A stretch of 64,000 bases of DNA from Cytobacillus firmus DS1 (GTDB lineage Bacteria > Bacillota > Bacilli > Bacillales > Cytobacillaceae): positions 124,001 through 188,000 of the forward strand of contig NZ_APVL01000007.1 in assembly GCF_000565285.1 (NCBI RefSeq), given 5' to 3'. The position numbers were made by a program, and so were the translations under genes. Of the stretch, positions 1-8,160 are shown piece after piece. Below the pieces are notes generated by a model, which was not told where the DNA came from, did not search any database, and was given only the letters and a program-made list of their open reading frames with translations. Position 1 is the stretch's first letter; every line of letters begins with the position of its first letter.

Positions 1-738
1 GAAAAATTTGATTCAAGTGTACCGATAATTATGACAGCAAATGGACTATCCTCCAATACTATAAATGCTGGGCAAAAAATAAAAATTATTCCAAAGGAAT
101 TAGCCATGGATGGAAAGTTTGTCCTCATGACAAGAGAGGAATTCCGGGATTGGATTTTCAATCAGAAATTTACGAGGAAAGTGGCAAAAGTTCAGCAGCA
201 TCACACTTATCAGCCATCATACAAACAGTTCAACGGCACAAATCATTTTGCGATCATGAAGGGGATGGAGGAGTATCATGTAAGCGGCATGAAATGGAGA
301 ATGATCAGCCAGCAGCTGACCACTTTCCCGGATGGAAAAGTGGCAGTGGGAAGGCCGTTCGATGTGGCCCCTGAAGGATCATTCGGCCTGCAGAATAAAA
401 AAGCGATGCACAAGATCGAAGCGGATGCGATAGCGATCGAGAATCTCGGTGATTTTGACTCCAATCAAATGACTGCCGAACAAAAAGAAACGATCGTGAC
501 TGTCACAGCTCTCCTGATGCTGAAATATGGCCTGGCGCCATCCATTGACAGCATTACCTATCACCATTGGTGGGATATAAACTCAGGTGAGAGGGTGCTG
601 GATAACAGCCATGGGCATGCCGTAAAAACCTGCCCCGGCACTGAATTTTTTGGCGGGAATTCAACTGCAAATGCTAAGAATAACTTTTATCCTCTGGTCA
701 GGAAAAAAATGCAGGAGATCAGAGCAACCTTTCATTAA
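1..738 (+). CDS. LysM-containing N-acetylmuramoyl-L-alanine amidase, 5' truncated
   Basis: The reading frame is open from the first base, so the gene begins left of the window; 245 residues are visible. The first ~30 residues (TANGLSSNTINAGQKIKIIP) are the second half of a LysM peptidoglycan-binding repeat. The rest matches the amidase_2/PGRP fold: an early HH pair (QQHHTYQP), a YHHWWDINSGERV stretch and the terminal KTCPGTEFFGGN signature with its zinc-ligand region. The family cleaves the amide bond between muramic acid and L-alanine, so an extracytoplasmic cell-wall or spore-cortex role is likely; any signal peptide lies outside the window. A hairpin terminator follows directly. An ATG at 31 is internal to the LysM repeat and is not the start. 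Confidence 0.85.
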   Translation, partial: EKFDSSVPIIMTANGLSSNTINAGQKIKIIPKELAMDGKFVLMTREEFRDWIFNQKFTRKVAKVQQHHTYQPSYKQFNGTNHFAIMKGMEEYHVSGMKWRMISQQLTTFPDGKVAVGRPFDVAPEGSFGLQNKKAMHKIEADAIAIENLGDFDSNQMTAEQKETIVTVTALLMLKYGLAPSIDSITYHHWWDINSGERVLDNSHGHAVKTCPGTEFFGGNSTANAKNNFYPLVRKKMQEIRATFH

Positions 739-742
739 TAGG

Positions 743-772
743 AAAAACCCGCAGACAAGGTGCGGGTTTTTC
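743..772 (+). terminator. Rho-independent terminator of the amidase gene
   Basis: AAAACCCGCA pairs with TGCGGGTTTT around a short loop and is followed by T residues, starting 5 bases after the amidase stop. It may also serve the convergent small gene that ends at 773. Confidence 0.85.
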
Positions 773-997
773 TCATCGCTTCTTCTTTTTCTTTTTCTCA
801 TCGTCTGCTGCAAGCTTCGCTTTGTTTACACTTTCCAGCTCTACCTGTACATGAATTTTATTTTTCTCTAATGATGTTACACTGGTTACTATGCCTTTGC
901 GTCCCTTGATTTTGACCTCTGCTCCTTCATTTGGAACACTTTTGCGAAGCTGATTTAATAATACATTTTTCCCATCAAGATAATACACCGTAAACAT
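773..997 (-). CDS. Small conserved basic-tailed protein of unknown function
   Basis: 74 residues starting MFTVYYLDGKN. I chose the ATG at 997 because an AAAGGTGAG ribosome binding site lies about 6-8 bases upstream; an ATG two codons earlier (1003) is too close to it, and longer starts to 1045 have no site. The N-terminal ~55 residues are mixed beta-like (VEIKIKGRKGIVTSV), and the protein ends in a run of seven lysines and one arginine after an acidic DDE patch, which suggests nucleic-acid or membrane-surface contact. I do not recognise a named family. It stands alone on the minus strand between two plus-strand genes. Confidence 0.65.
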   Translation of the reverse strand: MFTVYYLDGKNVLLNQLRKSVPNEGAEVKIKGRKGIVTSVTSLEKNKIHVQVELESVNKAKLAADDEKKKKKKR

Positions 998-1179
998 TTT
1001 CATCTCACCTTTGTCTATGGATTGTGGTACAAGTTCCTGCACCATTTCTATAAAATATAGACTTAGGGATAAAAATAGACCGGTTTTTCAAAAAAAACAT
1101 TGCGAACATTTGTTCCCGATAGTATAATAAGCTTGCAACGAATGTTAAGAAAAATGAAAATATTTGGGAGCTGATTTAA

Positions 1180-1605
1180 ATGACAGTAAGAGTGATTCCT
1201 TATTTGGTGATGGACGGAAATGCGAATGAAGCAATTGAATTTTACAGAGAAGCGCTGGAAGCCGAGGTTTTGTATAAGCAAACATTTGGGGAAGGTCCCG
1301 ATAACCCTGAATATCCGCTCCCTGAAGAAGCAAAGAACCGAATTATGCACGCAACTGTAAAGGTTGGGGAGAATGAACTTATGTTTAGCGATACATTCCC
1401 GGGCCAGAATCATCAATTAGGCAATCAGGTGACCATTTGTCTTTCAACATCAGATCCTGAAAAATCGAAGAAATTTTATGATTCACTACAGCAGGGCGGG
1501 CAAGTGACCATGCCTCTTCAGGAAACTTTTTTCAGTCCGGCATATGGCAGTGTAATCGACAAATTCGGAGTGCATTTTCAAATCTATACAGAGGGCGAGC
1601 ATTAA
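1180..1605 (+). CDS. VOC-superfamily protein, PhnB/YjdN-like
   Basis: 141 residues with the PhnB-type glyoxalase/3-demethylubiquinone methyltransferase-like fold: N-terminal VIPYLVMDGNANEAIEFYREAL, a middle HATVKVGENELMFSD strand and C-terminal FGVHFQIY. Members form dimers of paired beta-alpha-beta-beta-beta units, and most have no proven substrate. GGGAGCTG precedes the ATG at a normal distance. The gene is monocistronic: a hairpin (1617-1655) follows, and the next gene has its own ribosome binding site. Function beyond the fold cannot be stated. Confidence 0.8.
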   Translation: MTVRVIPYLVMDGNANEAIEFYREALEAEVLYKQTFGEGPDNPEYPLPEEAKNRIMHATVKVGENELMFSDTFPGQNHQLGNQVTICLSTSDPEKSKKFYDSLQQGGQVTMPLQETFFSPAYGSVIDKFGVHFQIYTEGEH

Positions 1606-1616
1606 TTAATTGCATG

Positions 1617-1655
1617 AAAGAGCCATTCTTTTTTAGGAGAGAATTGGCTCTTTAT
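1617..1655 (+). terminator. Probable terminator after the PhnB-like gene
   Basis: AAAGAGCCA and TGGCTCTTT form a stem with an extended partly paired middle; the T run is short (TTTATC). Confidence 0.6.
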
Positions 1656-1694
1656 CATGAATTTCGAAATGATTCACTAGAGTGAGGGATTGTT

Positions 1695-2240
1695 GTGATT
1701 ATAAAATCAAAAGAATACCTAATCAAAAATCTGAACTATATGATCAGATCGGCTGTCGAGGAAGATGCAAAGGAACTATCTGAAGTAAGGGTGCAGATTG
1801 ATGGCGAAACGGAGAACATGGACAGGGAAGCTGGTGAAGCATACATTGATGAAAAAGGTTTCAAAGAATTAGTGAATAAAGATTCCATTAGTGACCGGAA
1901 TATATTCCTGGTTGCTGAGGTGAATGGCAGAATTGCCGGCTTCTCCAGATGTGAAGGCAGCGAACTGAAACGAAGCAGACATAAAGTGGAATTTGGTGTA
2001 TGTGTGCTCAAGGAATTCTGGGGCTTTGCGATTGGAAAAAACCTTTTAGCTCAGTCTATTCAATGGGCGGACTTTAATCATATTAAGAAGATTACCTTAA
2101 ATGTCCTTGAGACAAATGAGAAAGCGATTAAGCTATACGAGCAAAATGGCTTTGAAATTGAAGGGGTATTAAAAATGGATAAGCAGCTGTCGGATGGAAA
2201 CTACTACAATACCTTCTTAATGGGAAGGATTAGTGATTAA
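1695..2240 (+). CDS. GNAT-family N-acetyltransferase
   Basis: 181 residues from a GTG start preceded by GTGAGGGA. The GNAT fold is clear: N-terminal MIRSAVEEDAKELSEVR, the acetyl-CoA-binding segment VLKEFWGFAIGKNLLAQSIQWA (motif A region), and motif B KKITLNVLETNEKAIKLYEQNGFEIEGVLK. It resembles RimI/SpeG-type enzymes that acetylate protein N-termini, polyamines or small amines; the substrate cannot be read from sequence. An ATG at codon 16 is a possible alternative start, since many relatives begin there. Confidence 0.8.
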   Translation: MIIKSKEYLIKNLNYMIRSAVEEDAKELSEVRVQIDGETENMDREAGEAYIDEKGFKELVNKDSISDRNIFLVAEVNGRIAGFSRCEGSELKRSRHKVEFGVCVLKEFWGFAIGKNLLAQSIQWADFNHIKKITLNVLETNEKAIKLYEQNGFEIEGVLKMDKQLSDGNYYNTFLMGRISD

Positions 2241-2454
2241 ACTCAAAAGGAAGAATTGAACATATGAAGGAGTTAATGCATACAACACGGCGTAGTCGCC
2301 AAAACTCTATGCTTCACTGCTTGTATAAGAATCCAGTTTAGAGTTGACTTCTTTATACTCCGACACCGGAACTTCCTCTCGTCAACCCATAACATCGTAC
2401 CCATTATTTACGTTATTGAATATAATTAAACATACGTCAGCTAAGGAGTATGTT

Positions 2455-3063
2455 ATGGACAATCAACTAAAAGAGATCATCGGAGCCGCTTTAGCTGCCA
2501 TTGGTACGGTCATTTCAGCTGTCTCAACCATACCCGCAAAGACAAAGAAAATGGAAAAACTATTTGATGGCTTTGATATCGTGGGGAATAGCCTCCAGGC
2601 AACAGGAAATGCCCTCGAAGCAGACGGACAGGGTGAACCATCTCTCGAAAAGGCAGGCAATGAGATACAGTCTATTGGAAACATTACAGTCATTGCTGGA
2701 TTAACTTTAGATTTAGAGGGAGAAAATGAAGATAAATTAGTGATTGCAGGGAATTGGATTCAGGCACTTGGCGGGGCCGCTGCACTTGGAGACGAATTTG
2801 AAGATCCCACTGCAGCAGGTCAGCTTTTTAATATATACGGCAACCTGCTTCAGGCGATTGGCAATTCCCTGCAGGCAATCGGGGGGACTATAAATCTCAG
2901 GGAAAAAGAGAGGGGAGAATCGGGAGATAGCGCAAACAATATTATTGCAGCAGGAAGCTGGATACAGGCAGTTGGTTCTGTTTTATCACTAATTGGCCAG
3001 ATTCAAGAGGAGAATCAGGAGACTTCTTCTGGAAGCAGTGATGAAAGCGATGAGCCGAACTGA
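2455..3063 (+). CDS. Gly/Asn/Gln repetitive protein (DUF6944-type)
   Basis: 202 residues. The start is the ATG after AAGGAGTATGTT; the open frame continues upstream without a ribosome binding site. The sequence is built from a degenerate seven-residue unit, roughly G-N-x-hydrophobic-Q-A-hydrophobic: GNSLQATGNALEADG, AGNWIQALGG, YGNLLQAIGNSLQAIGG and AGSWIQAVGS. It has no signal peptide and an acidic, Ser/Glu-rich tail. I believe relatives are catalogued as the DUF6944 repetitive family, with no known role. Glycine every seventh residue on a hydrophobic face suggests packed helices or membrane association. A second gene of the same type follows after 45 bases, so the two are probably co-transcribed. 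Confidence 0.75.
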   Translation: MDNQLKEIIGAALAAIGTVISAVSTIPAKTKKMEKLFDGFDIVGNSLQATGNALEADGQGEPSLEKAGNEIQSIGNITVIAGLTLDLEGENEDKLVIAGNWIQALGGAAALGDEFEDPTAAGQLFNIYGNLLQAIGNSLQAIGGTINLREKERGESGDSANNIIAAGSWIQAVGSVLSLIGQIQEENQETSSGSSDESDEPN

Positions 3064-3108
3064 AAATCTTCTTTGGCGAATGAAGAAGTTAATTAGAGAG
3101 GGGTAAAC

Positions 3109-3684
3109 ATGAATCTGGAAGAAGATGATTTATTAACTGTCGGAGCTTATTTTTTGGTTGCAGGTACATTTATTTCTGCGATTGGAGAAACCATGAAGCC
3201 GGATGTAAACAATGTGAACAAAAAATTGATACGGGACGGAAACGGTGTTCAGGCAGTTGGCAATAGCCTGCAGGGATTCGGAAGGATAAGCCTGGCTGAA
3301 GAAAGTGAAACAGCTAATTTATATGGAATTATTGGGAGCTTTACGCAGGCAGGCGGGAATTCCATCAACACGGCTGCAAATAATATTGAAATTCAAAATC
3401 CATCAGTTTCTGTGTCAGGCTTTAATTCACTAGGCAGTACCATTCAATCCATGGGTGCAGCATTGGAAGCTGCAGGAGTTGAAAACGATGAAAACAATCT
3501 GCTCAGCAATCTAGAAACTCTGGGTTACTCATTGATTTCGGTATCTGCTATCCTCGACGCTATAGGAATTCTTATAGAAGATGAAAAGAGCATTCAAAAA
3601 AGAGTCCTGCTGGCTGCAGGAGGATGGCTTGAATTCATTGGTGCAGTTCTTGGCGCATATGTGATCATTCAGGCAGGTGAATAA
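3109..3684 (+). CDS. Second Gly/Asn/Gln repetitive protein (DUF6944-type paralogue)
   Basis: 191 residues, ATG preceded by AGAGAGGGG. It carries the same seven-residue repeat as its upstream neighbour: DGNGVQAVGNSLQGFG, IGSFTQAGGNS, LGSTIQSMGAALEAAG and AGGWLEFIGAVLG. The repeats are more diverged and the ends are more hydrophobic (LLTVGAYFLVAGTFISAIG at the N-terminus), so membrane insertion is possible. Tandem placement with a shared repeat points to an ancient duplication and perhaps a heteromeric partner. No enzymatic motif is visible. Confidence 0.72.
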   Translation: MNLEEDDLLTVGAYFLVAGTFISAIGETMKPDVNNVNKKLIRDGNGVQAVGNSLQGFGRISLAEESETANLYGIIGSFTQAGGNSINTAANNIEIQNPSVSVSGFNSLGSTIQSMGAALEAAGVENDENNLLSNLETLGYSLISVSAILDAIGILIEDEKSIQKRVLLAAGGWLEFIGAVLGAYVIIQAGE

Positions 3685-3861
3685 GCTGCATATTTTGCAA
3701 AAAAAGAGAAAAAGCATGGTTATCATTGTGATATCAGGTGATATTTGTCGACTATCAATCTGCTAGCAGTTGATAAAATTGTGCTAATACGTCGGATTCT
3801 GCCAGATTTCAAGCCGAAAAATAACCTGGAATCACACTTCTCCAGGCCATCCTTCAAGCTT

Positions 3862-4944
3862 TCAACAAACTGCTTCAAACAAAATAGCAACACCAACTCC
3901 GCCTCCGCTTCCAATGGCAGCTAATACATATTTGCAAGAACGTCTTCGCTGCACATCATAAAATAATTTTGTAACCAACACAGCACCTGACGCTCCATAG
4001 GGGTGGCCAATTGTTAAAGCCCCTCCATTAACGTTCAGTTTTTCATATGGAATGGAAAGCTCATTGGCACATGCTGTAATTTTTGAGGCGAATGCTTCAT
4101 TAATTTCTATTAAATCAATATCGTCAATGGTTAAATAATTTCTTTCCAGTATTGTCTGTATGGCTGGAACAGGCGCAAATCCCGGATAGTTGGGGTGTAC
4201 ACCAGCAACGGCACTATCAGCAAAACGCAAAATGGGTTTGTAGCCATTTTTAATTGCTGTTTCTTCCTCCATCACCAGCACAGCAGATGCCCCGTCATGA
4301 ATGCCGCAGCTATTGGCTGCGGTAACAGTTCCATCCTTTTTAAATATTGGCTTGGCTCGTTTTAAAAGGGTATCCATTTTTCTTTTTTTGAAAAACTCCT
4401 CATCATGTGAATGGCTTCCAAAGGGAATCAGTTCGTCTGCCAGGATTCCATTTTCAAAAGCTCTCCAGCTCCGTTCATAGCTTAATCGTGCATATGTATC
4501 CTGAGCTTCTCTTGATATGCTGTACTTTTCCGCAACATTTTCCGCTGCGGCACCCATATCAGGGTCTCCAATTTTGTCGGGGGAGAATCGGGCCCTTTTG
4601 GAAAATGGCGAGGTACTGGCACTTTCCGTACCACCTGCTAAATAACAAGTACCCGCACCTCCCTGGATAAGATAGCACGCCAGCCGAATGGCCTCGAGAC
4701 CTGCACTGCATTGCCTGTCCAGGGTTAAACCCGGAACGGACAGAGGGATACCTGCTTCCAATGCAGACAAGCGGGCTACATTGCCGCCAGGTCCAACGAC
4801 ATTGCCCAAAATGACGTCATCAATTTTTTCTTCTATACCTGCAGCAAGATAATTCAGAAGCGGGGCAGCGAGTTCATGAGGTTCATAGTCTTTGAGCATC
4901 CCATTTACTTTTCCAATTGGCGTTCTTTTGGCTTTTACAATCAC
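3862..4944 (-). CDS. yhfS: Thiolase-family protein, YhfS-like, second catalytic Cys missing
   Basis: 360 residues from a GTG start 7 bases after the stop of the acyl-CoA ligase gene. Thiolase landmarks are present: nucleophile Cys in LDRQCSAGLEA, NEAFA, and the active-site His in GGALTIGHPYGASGA. The C-terminal CxGGGxG signature, which holds the acid/base cysteine of normal thiolases, instead reads GSGGGVG, with Gly where Cys is expected. Length and order (bioY, ligase, thiolase) match B. subtilis yhfU-yhfT-yhfS. By family it would catalyse thiolytic cleavage or condensation of acyl-CoAs, but the altered residue makes full activity doubtful. The genes are probably co-transcribed and biotin-repressed through the upstream BirA-like site. 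Confidence 0.8.
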   Translation of the reverse strand: MIVKAKRTPIGKVNGMLKDYEPHELAAPLLNYLAAGIEEKIDDVILGNVVGPGGNVARLSALEAGIPLSVPGLTLDRQCSAGLEAIRLACYLIQGGAGTCYLAGGTESASTSPFSKRARFSPDKIGDPDMGAAAENVAEKYSISREAQDTYARLSYERSWRAFENGILADELIPFGSHSHDEEFFKKRKMDTLLKRAKPIFKKDGTVTAANSCGIHDGASAVLVMEEETAIKNGYKPILRFADSAVAGVHPNYPGFAPVPAIQTILERNYLTIDDIDLIEINEAFASKITACANELSIPYEKLNVNGGALTIGHPYGASGAVLVTKLFYDVQRRRSCKYVLAAIGSGGGVGVAILFEAVC

Positions 4945-4951
4945 TGCTCTC

Positions 4952-6403
4952 TTAATGGCTGATCACCTTTCTTTCGATGGAATCCTTCAGCTGGGCTCTG
5001 GCGATTTTCCCGCCTGCTGTGTAGGGCATTTCTTCAGTAAAGATCCATTTGCGCGGTATTTTATAGGAGGCAAGATGTTTTTTGCATAAGCGTTTTAACG
5101 AAAGGGCATCCGTGTTGCCTTTAATAATCGCCACTGCTATTTGGCCCCAATATGGATCATCCATCCCGATCACAGCAGCCTCCTCGACAGCGGGATGGAG
5201 CCTGATCACCTTTTCGATTTCTTCAGGGAAGATATTTATGGCTCCATATAAAATGATGTTCTTTTCCCGCCCGCTGATGTATAAATATCCTTCTTCATCA
5301 ACATAGCCCATATCATCAACAGTTGCCCATCCATCCTGATCCTGTATGGAATGGATTGTTTCATTTGAAAGGTATCCATCGAAAATAAGTTCACTTCGTA
5401 CAAATATTTTGCCAATTTCATAAGGAGCAAGCTTCCTTCCATCTGTACCTCTAATTTCGATTTCAACACCATGGCAAGGCTTTCCGACTGATCCTGCTTT
5501 ATCCTCATCCGCAAGAAATGTTACATAGCTCAATTCACTGGCTCCATAAAATTCGATCATGGAGAGCTGGGGGAATATGTTGCTGATTTCCAGCTTCGAA
5601 GTTTCATCCCATTTCGCACCTGAGGAACAGATTTTTATCGGTTTCTCTACGATTCTCTTTTCTCTTAAAATAGCTGAAACCATCGTAGGAACTGTATAAA
5701 GTGTGCTGATGGGCTGCTCCTCGATACATGAGAGAACCTTGGCTGCACTGAATTTTTCGAGCAGGTGAACCGTTCCTCCCGTACACAGCGTACTTACCGC
5801 ACCATACAAAAAATGAGAATGGATAAGTGCCCCCGGTATCAGGACGTGTTCTTTCTCATTCATTTTAAAATCATAATGGTTCACCTTGAAGCTGGCCGCC
5901 CAGGAATTATGGGAACGGATAAATGCTTTTGGGCTGCCGGTAGTACCTGAAGTAAAACCCATATAAAAAGGTTTGTTGCTTTCTGAATCGATATGAAAGA
6001 CAGGAATTTGTCCGCCAATTTCCATTAAGGCATCCTCCCATAACAGGACGGAAGGGTGCATGCTGGAAACTTTGTCATAATTTTCTCTAACTGTTACCAC
6101 AATAGAAGGGCTGGATATCCTGATCCGCTCATTAAGTTCCTCAGCTTTCCATTTTATGTCGTAAGGAACAGCTGTCCATCCAGCCATGGCGGCAGCTGTG
6201 AATAATTGGAGAAATTGAATCCCGTTTGGCAGCAGGAAACCGACAGTTTTATTGGTCAAAGGAATGGTGTCAAACCAGTTAGCCGTTTGACCCAGCAGAT
6301 TTATCCACTCTTTATAGGTTAGTATTTGGTTTTGGGTAATAATTGCTGCTTTATTCGGAGATTCTTCGGCGAATTTTTTGATATTTGCTGTAATATTCGT
6401 CAT
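4952..6403 (-). CDS. yhfT: Acyl-CoA ligase (AMP-forming), YhfT-like
   Basis: 483 residues, ATG preceded by GGAGAGGAACAGCCC. ANL-superfamily motifs are clear: P-loop YMGFTSGTTGSPKAF, EFYGASELSY, and the hinge region GYLYISGREKNIILYGAINIFPEEIE, with a C-terminal catalytic lysine region TAGGKIARAQL. It activates a carboxylic acid as acyl-AMP and transfers it to CoA; chain length is not evident. It lies between bioY and a thiolase, as in B. subtilis yhfUTS, an operon proposed to feed fatty-acid or pimelate-like units toward biotin metabolism. The spacing to bioY is 35 bases. Confidence 0.85.
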   Translation of the reverse strand: MTNITANIKKFAEESPNKAAIITQNQILTYKEWINLLGQTANWFDTIPLTNKTVGFLLPNGIQFLQLFTAAAMAGWTAVPYDIKWKAEELNERIRISSPSIVVTVRENYDKVSSMHPSVLLWEDALMEIGGQIPVFHIDSESNKPFYMGFTSGTTGSPKAFIRSHNSWAASFKVNHYDFKMNEKEHVLIPGALIHSHFLYGAVSTLCTGGTVHLLEKFSAAKVLSCIEEQPISTLYTVPTMVSAILREKRIVEKPIKICSSGAKWDETSKLEISNIFPQLSMIEFYGASELSYVTFLADEDKAGSVGKPCHGVEIEIRGTDGRKLAPYEIGKIFVRSELIFDGYLSNETIHSIQDQDGWATVDDMGYVDEEGYLYISGREKNIILYGAINIFPEEIEKVIRLHPAVEEAAVIGMDDPYWGQIAVAIIKGNTDALSLKRLCKKHLASYKIPRKWIFTEEMPYTAGGKIARAQLKDSIERKVISH

Positions 6404-6438
6404 TGGGCTGTTCCTCTCCTTATGGAAAAGGAGACACC

Positions 6439-7002
6439 TTAAAGTGTCTCCAGAGATTTAGAGAATTGCTTATTAATAATCGGATGCTTAAGCAGTCTGT
6501 ATACCAGGAATGAGGCAAGAGTCGCCTTCAATACATCTCCCGGGATATAAACCAGGCTTAATTTAATTGCTTCTGCCAGAGGAATATTCATCATAAAGGC
6601 CTGTACCGGAATGCCAAACAGATAGATTAGGAATATTCCGACAGTCAGATTTATGAGAAGGATATTCATTAATTTTAAAGTTTTGAAGTGTGAAAGTAAA
6701 TAGCCGATAAAAAATGCTGTTACCGGGTAAGAAATTAAATAGCCGGCGCTGGGACCGAAGAAAACCCCAATGCCGCCGCGGCCACCCGATAATAATGGTG
6801 CACCGGCAGCAACCAAGAGTAAAAACAATGCCATGCTGATTCCACCAAGCCTTGCACCTAGAATACCGCCGGCCAAAAGGACTCCAAGAGTCTGCAAGGT
6901 AATCGGAACGGGTGTAAAAGATAGCATGATAGGAGGAACAAGACCGAGTGCTCCCATAACAGCCGCAAAAAGTGCTACAAATGTCATCTCTTTAACTTTC
7001 AT
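6439..7002 (-). CDS. bioY: BioY biotin transporter S component
   Basis: 187 residues starting MKVKEMTFVALFAAVMGALG; the ATG at 7002 has GGAGAGG at good spacing, better than the in-frame ATG at 7020. Six hydrophobic segments, the N-terminal LGLVPPIMLSFTPVPITLQTLGVLLAGGILG block and FGPSAGYLISYPVTAFFIGYL are hallmarks of BioY, the substrate-binding membrane subunit of ECF-type biotin importers. The shared EcfA/EcfT energising module is not in this window. First gene of the bioY-ligase-thiolase operon, corresponding to yhfU (bioYB) in B. subtilis; regulation by BirA is supported by the operator upstream. Confidence 0.9.
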   Translation of the reverse strand: MKVKEMTFVALFAAVMGALGLVPPIMLSFTPVPITLQTLGVLLAGGILGARLGGISMALFLLLVAAGAPLLSGGRGGIGVFFGPSAGYLISYPVTAFFIGYLLSHFKTLKLMNILLINLTVGIFLIYLFGIPVQAFMMNIPLAEAIKLSLVYIPGDVLKATLASFLVYRLLKHPIINKQFSKSLETL

Positions 7003-7027
7003 AATACCTCTCCAATTCATATTAATA

Positions 7028-7070
7028 GGTTAACTGGTTTTATTTTATGGTTTACATAAAAATTTGTCAA
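7028..7070 (-). promoter_or_regulatory. SigA promoter with overlapping BirA-like operator for bioY
   Basis: On the minus strand TTGACA (7070-7065), a 17-base spacer and TAAAAT (7047-7042) form a near-perfect SigA promoter. A half-site TGTAAAC (7056-7050) lies in the spacer and GTTAACC (7034-7028) just downstream of the -10, separated by 15 bases, like the inverted GTTAAC halves of BirA operators. Biotin-loaded BirA bound here would block RNA polymerase. Confidence 0.7.
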
Positions 7071-7178
7071 CCTGATATATAATGCAGTTTACACTTGTTT
7101 TTAGGAAGGACTGAAAACGTGTTAACTAAATCTTAATAGGCAATGAGTTAATGGATATAATATATTTTGATTATTCAG

Positions 7179-7206
7179 TTGACTATTCCAGAATATGATT
7201 TATGAT
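7179..7206 (+). promoter_or_regulatory. Promoter of the alpha/beta hydrolase gene
   Basis: TTGACT (7179-7184) and TATGAT (7201-7206) with a 16-base spacer. A GTTTT-N6-AAAAC palindrome is centred about 20 bases downstream of the predicted start. Confidence 0.6.
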
Positions 7207-7224
7207 TAGGTTAACCGAAACGAT

Positions 7225-7240
7225 GTTTTACTTACAAAAC
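7225..7240 (+). promoter_or_regulatory. Candidate IclR operator, copy 1
   Basis: GTTTTACTTACAAAAC, the most diverged of five copies (arms GTTTT/AAAAC conserved), placed just downstream of the hydrolase promoter in the same relative position as the downstream copies at the two later promoters. Confidence 0.5.
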
Positions 7241-7263
7241 AAACATGTGTGGAGGTTAATAAA

Positions 7264-8082
7264 ATGCCATTTATTGATGTCAATGATTTAACTATTCATT
7301 ATGAAGTAGAAGGAAATGGTGAGCCGCTTGTTATTCTTCATGGACTGGGAAACAATTCACAATCCTGGAAAAAGCAGCTGGAAGGGCTGAGTAAGGAATT
7401 TACTGTTATTGCCTGGGATGCGCCCGGCTATGGCAAGAGTTCTGATCCTTGGGAGGAATTTACACAGTTCAGCCAATTTGCTGATGTTTTGAAGGGCTTT
7501 ATTGAAGGGCTGCATTATCAATCTGTTAATCTATTAGGCCATTCAATGGGCTCAGCCATCGCGCTTGATTTCTGCAGCCGTTATCCCGATATGGTGACCA
7601 GGCTGATTATTGCAGATGCCACTCGCGGTGCCGCTGGGCAGAGTCATGAAGAAAACGAAAGAAAGCTGAAGAACCGCTTACATAATATTGATACATTGGA
7701 TCCAAAGGAATTGGCTCAATTAAGAGTAAAAGAGCTTCTTGCGCCAAACCCGGATCCAGCAGTAAAGAAGGAAGCAGAACGCATCATGTCCCAAGTGAGG
7801 CCGATGGGCTATCGCTCTGTGGCTTTTTCACTTTCAAATTTAAATCAAATGGATATTCTGCCTTCCATTCCTGTTCCTGTCCTTGTTATTTGCGGGGCAT
7901 TGGATAAGGTTACTCCTGTAAGCGAATCTGAAATTTTCCATCAGTACATCCCAAATTCAATTCTGAAAACCATTCCGAAAACAGGGCATTTATGCTATCA
8001 GGAGAATCCGGACTATTTTAATGCCCTTATTTTGAATTTCCTGCAGGGAGCATACAAAAAAGAAGAATTAGCAGAAAGGTAA
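7264..8082 (+). CDS. Alpha/beta hydrolase, meta-cleavage-product hydrolase type
   Basis: 272 residues; the ATG at 7264 follows GTGGAGGTTAATAAA, so the in-frame GTG at 7249 (part of the ribosome binding site) is rejected. The triad is readable: Ser94 in GHSMGS, Asp214 in GALDKVTP, His242 in KTGHLCY, with oxyanion motif LHGLGNN. The fold fits the MhpC/BphD/TodF group that hydrolyses the C-C bond of extradiol ring-cleavage products, although sequence alone cannot exclude an ester substrate. It is the first gene of the catabolic island that encodes an extradiol dioxygenase downstream, and it is followed by the IclR gene after 78 bases. Confidence 0.8.
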   Translation: MPFIDVNDLTIHYEVEGNGEPLVILHGLGNNSQSWKKQLEGLSKEFTVIAWDAPGYGKSSDPWEEFTQFSQFADVLKGFIEGLHYQSVNLLGHSMGSAIALDFCSRYPDMVTRLIIADATRGAAGQSHEENERKLKNRLHNIDTLDPKELAQLRVKELLAPNPDPAVKKEAERIMSQVRPMGYRSVAFSLSNLNQMDILPSIPVPVLVICGALDKVTPVSESEIFHQYIPNSILKTIPKTGHLCYQENPDYFNALILNFLQGAYKKEELAER

Positions 8083-8160
8083 CCATAGAGAAATACTTCC
8101 TATTTCTATCCTGGTTTTGTTAATATGTTAGTAAAAATGTAAACACAGGGGGTGACTTGC

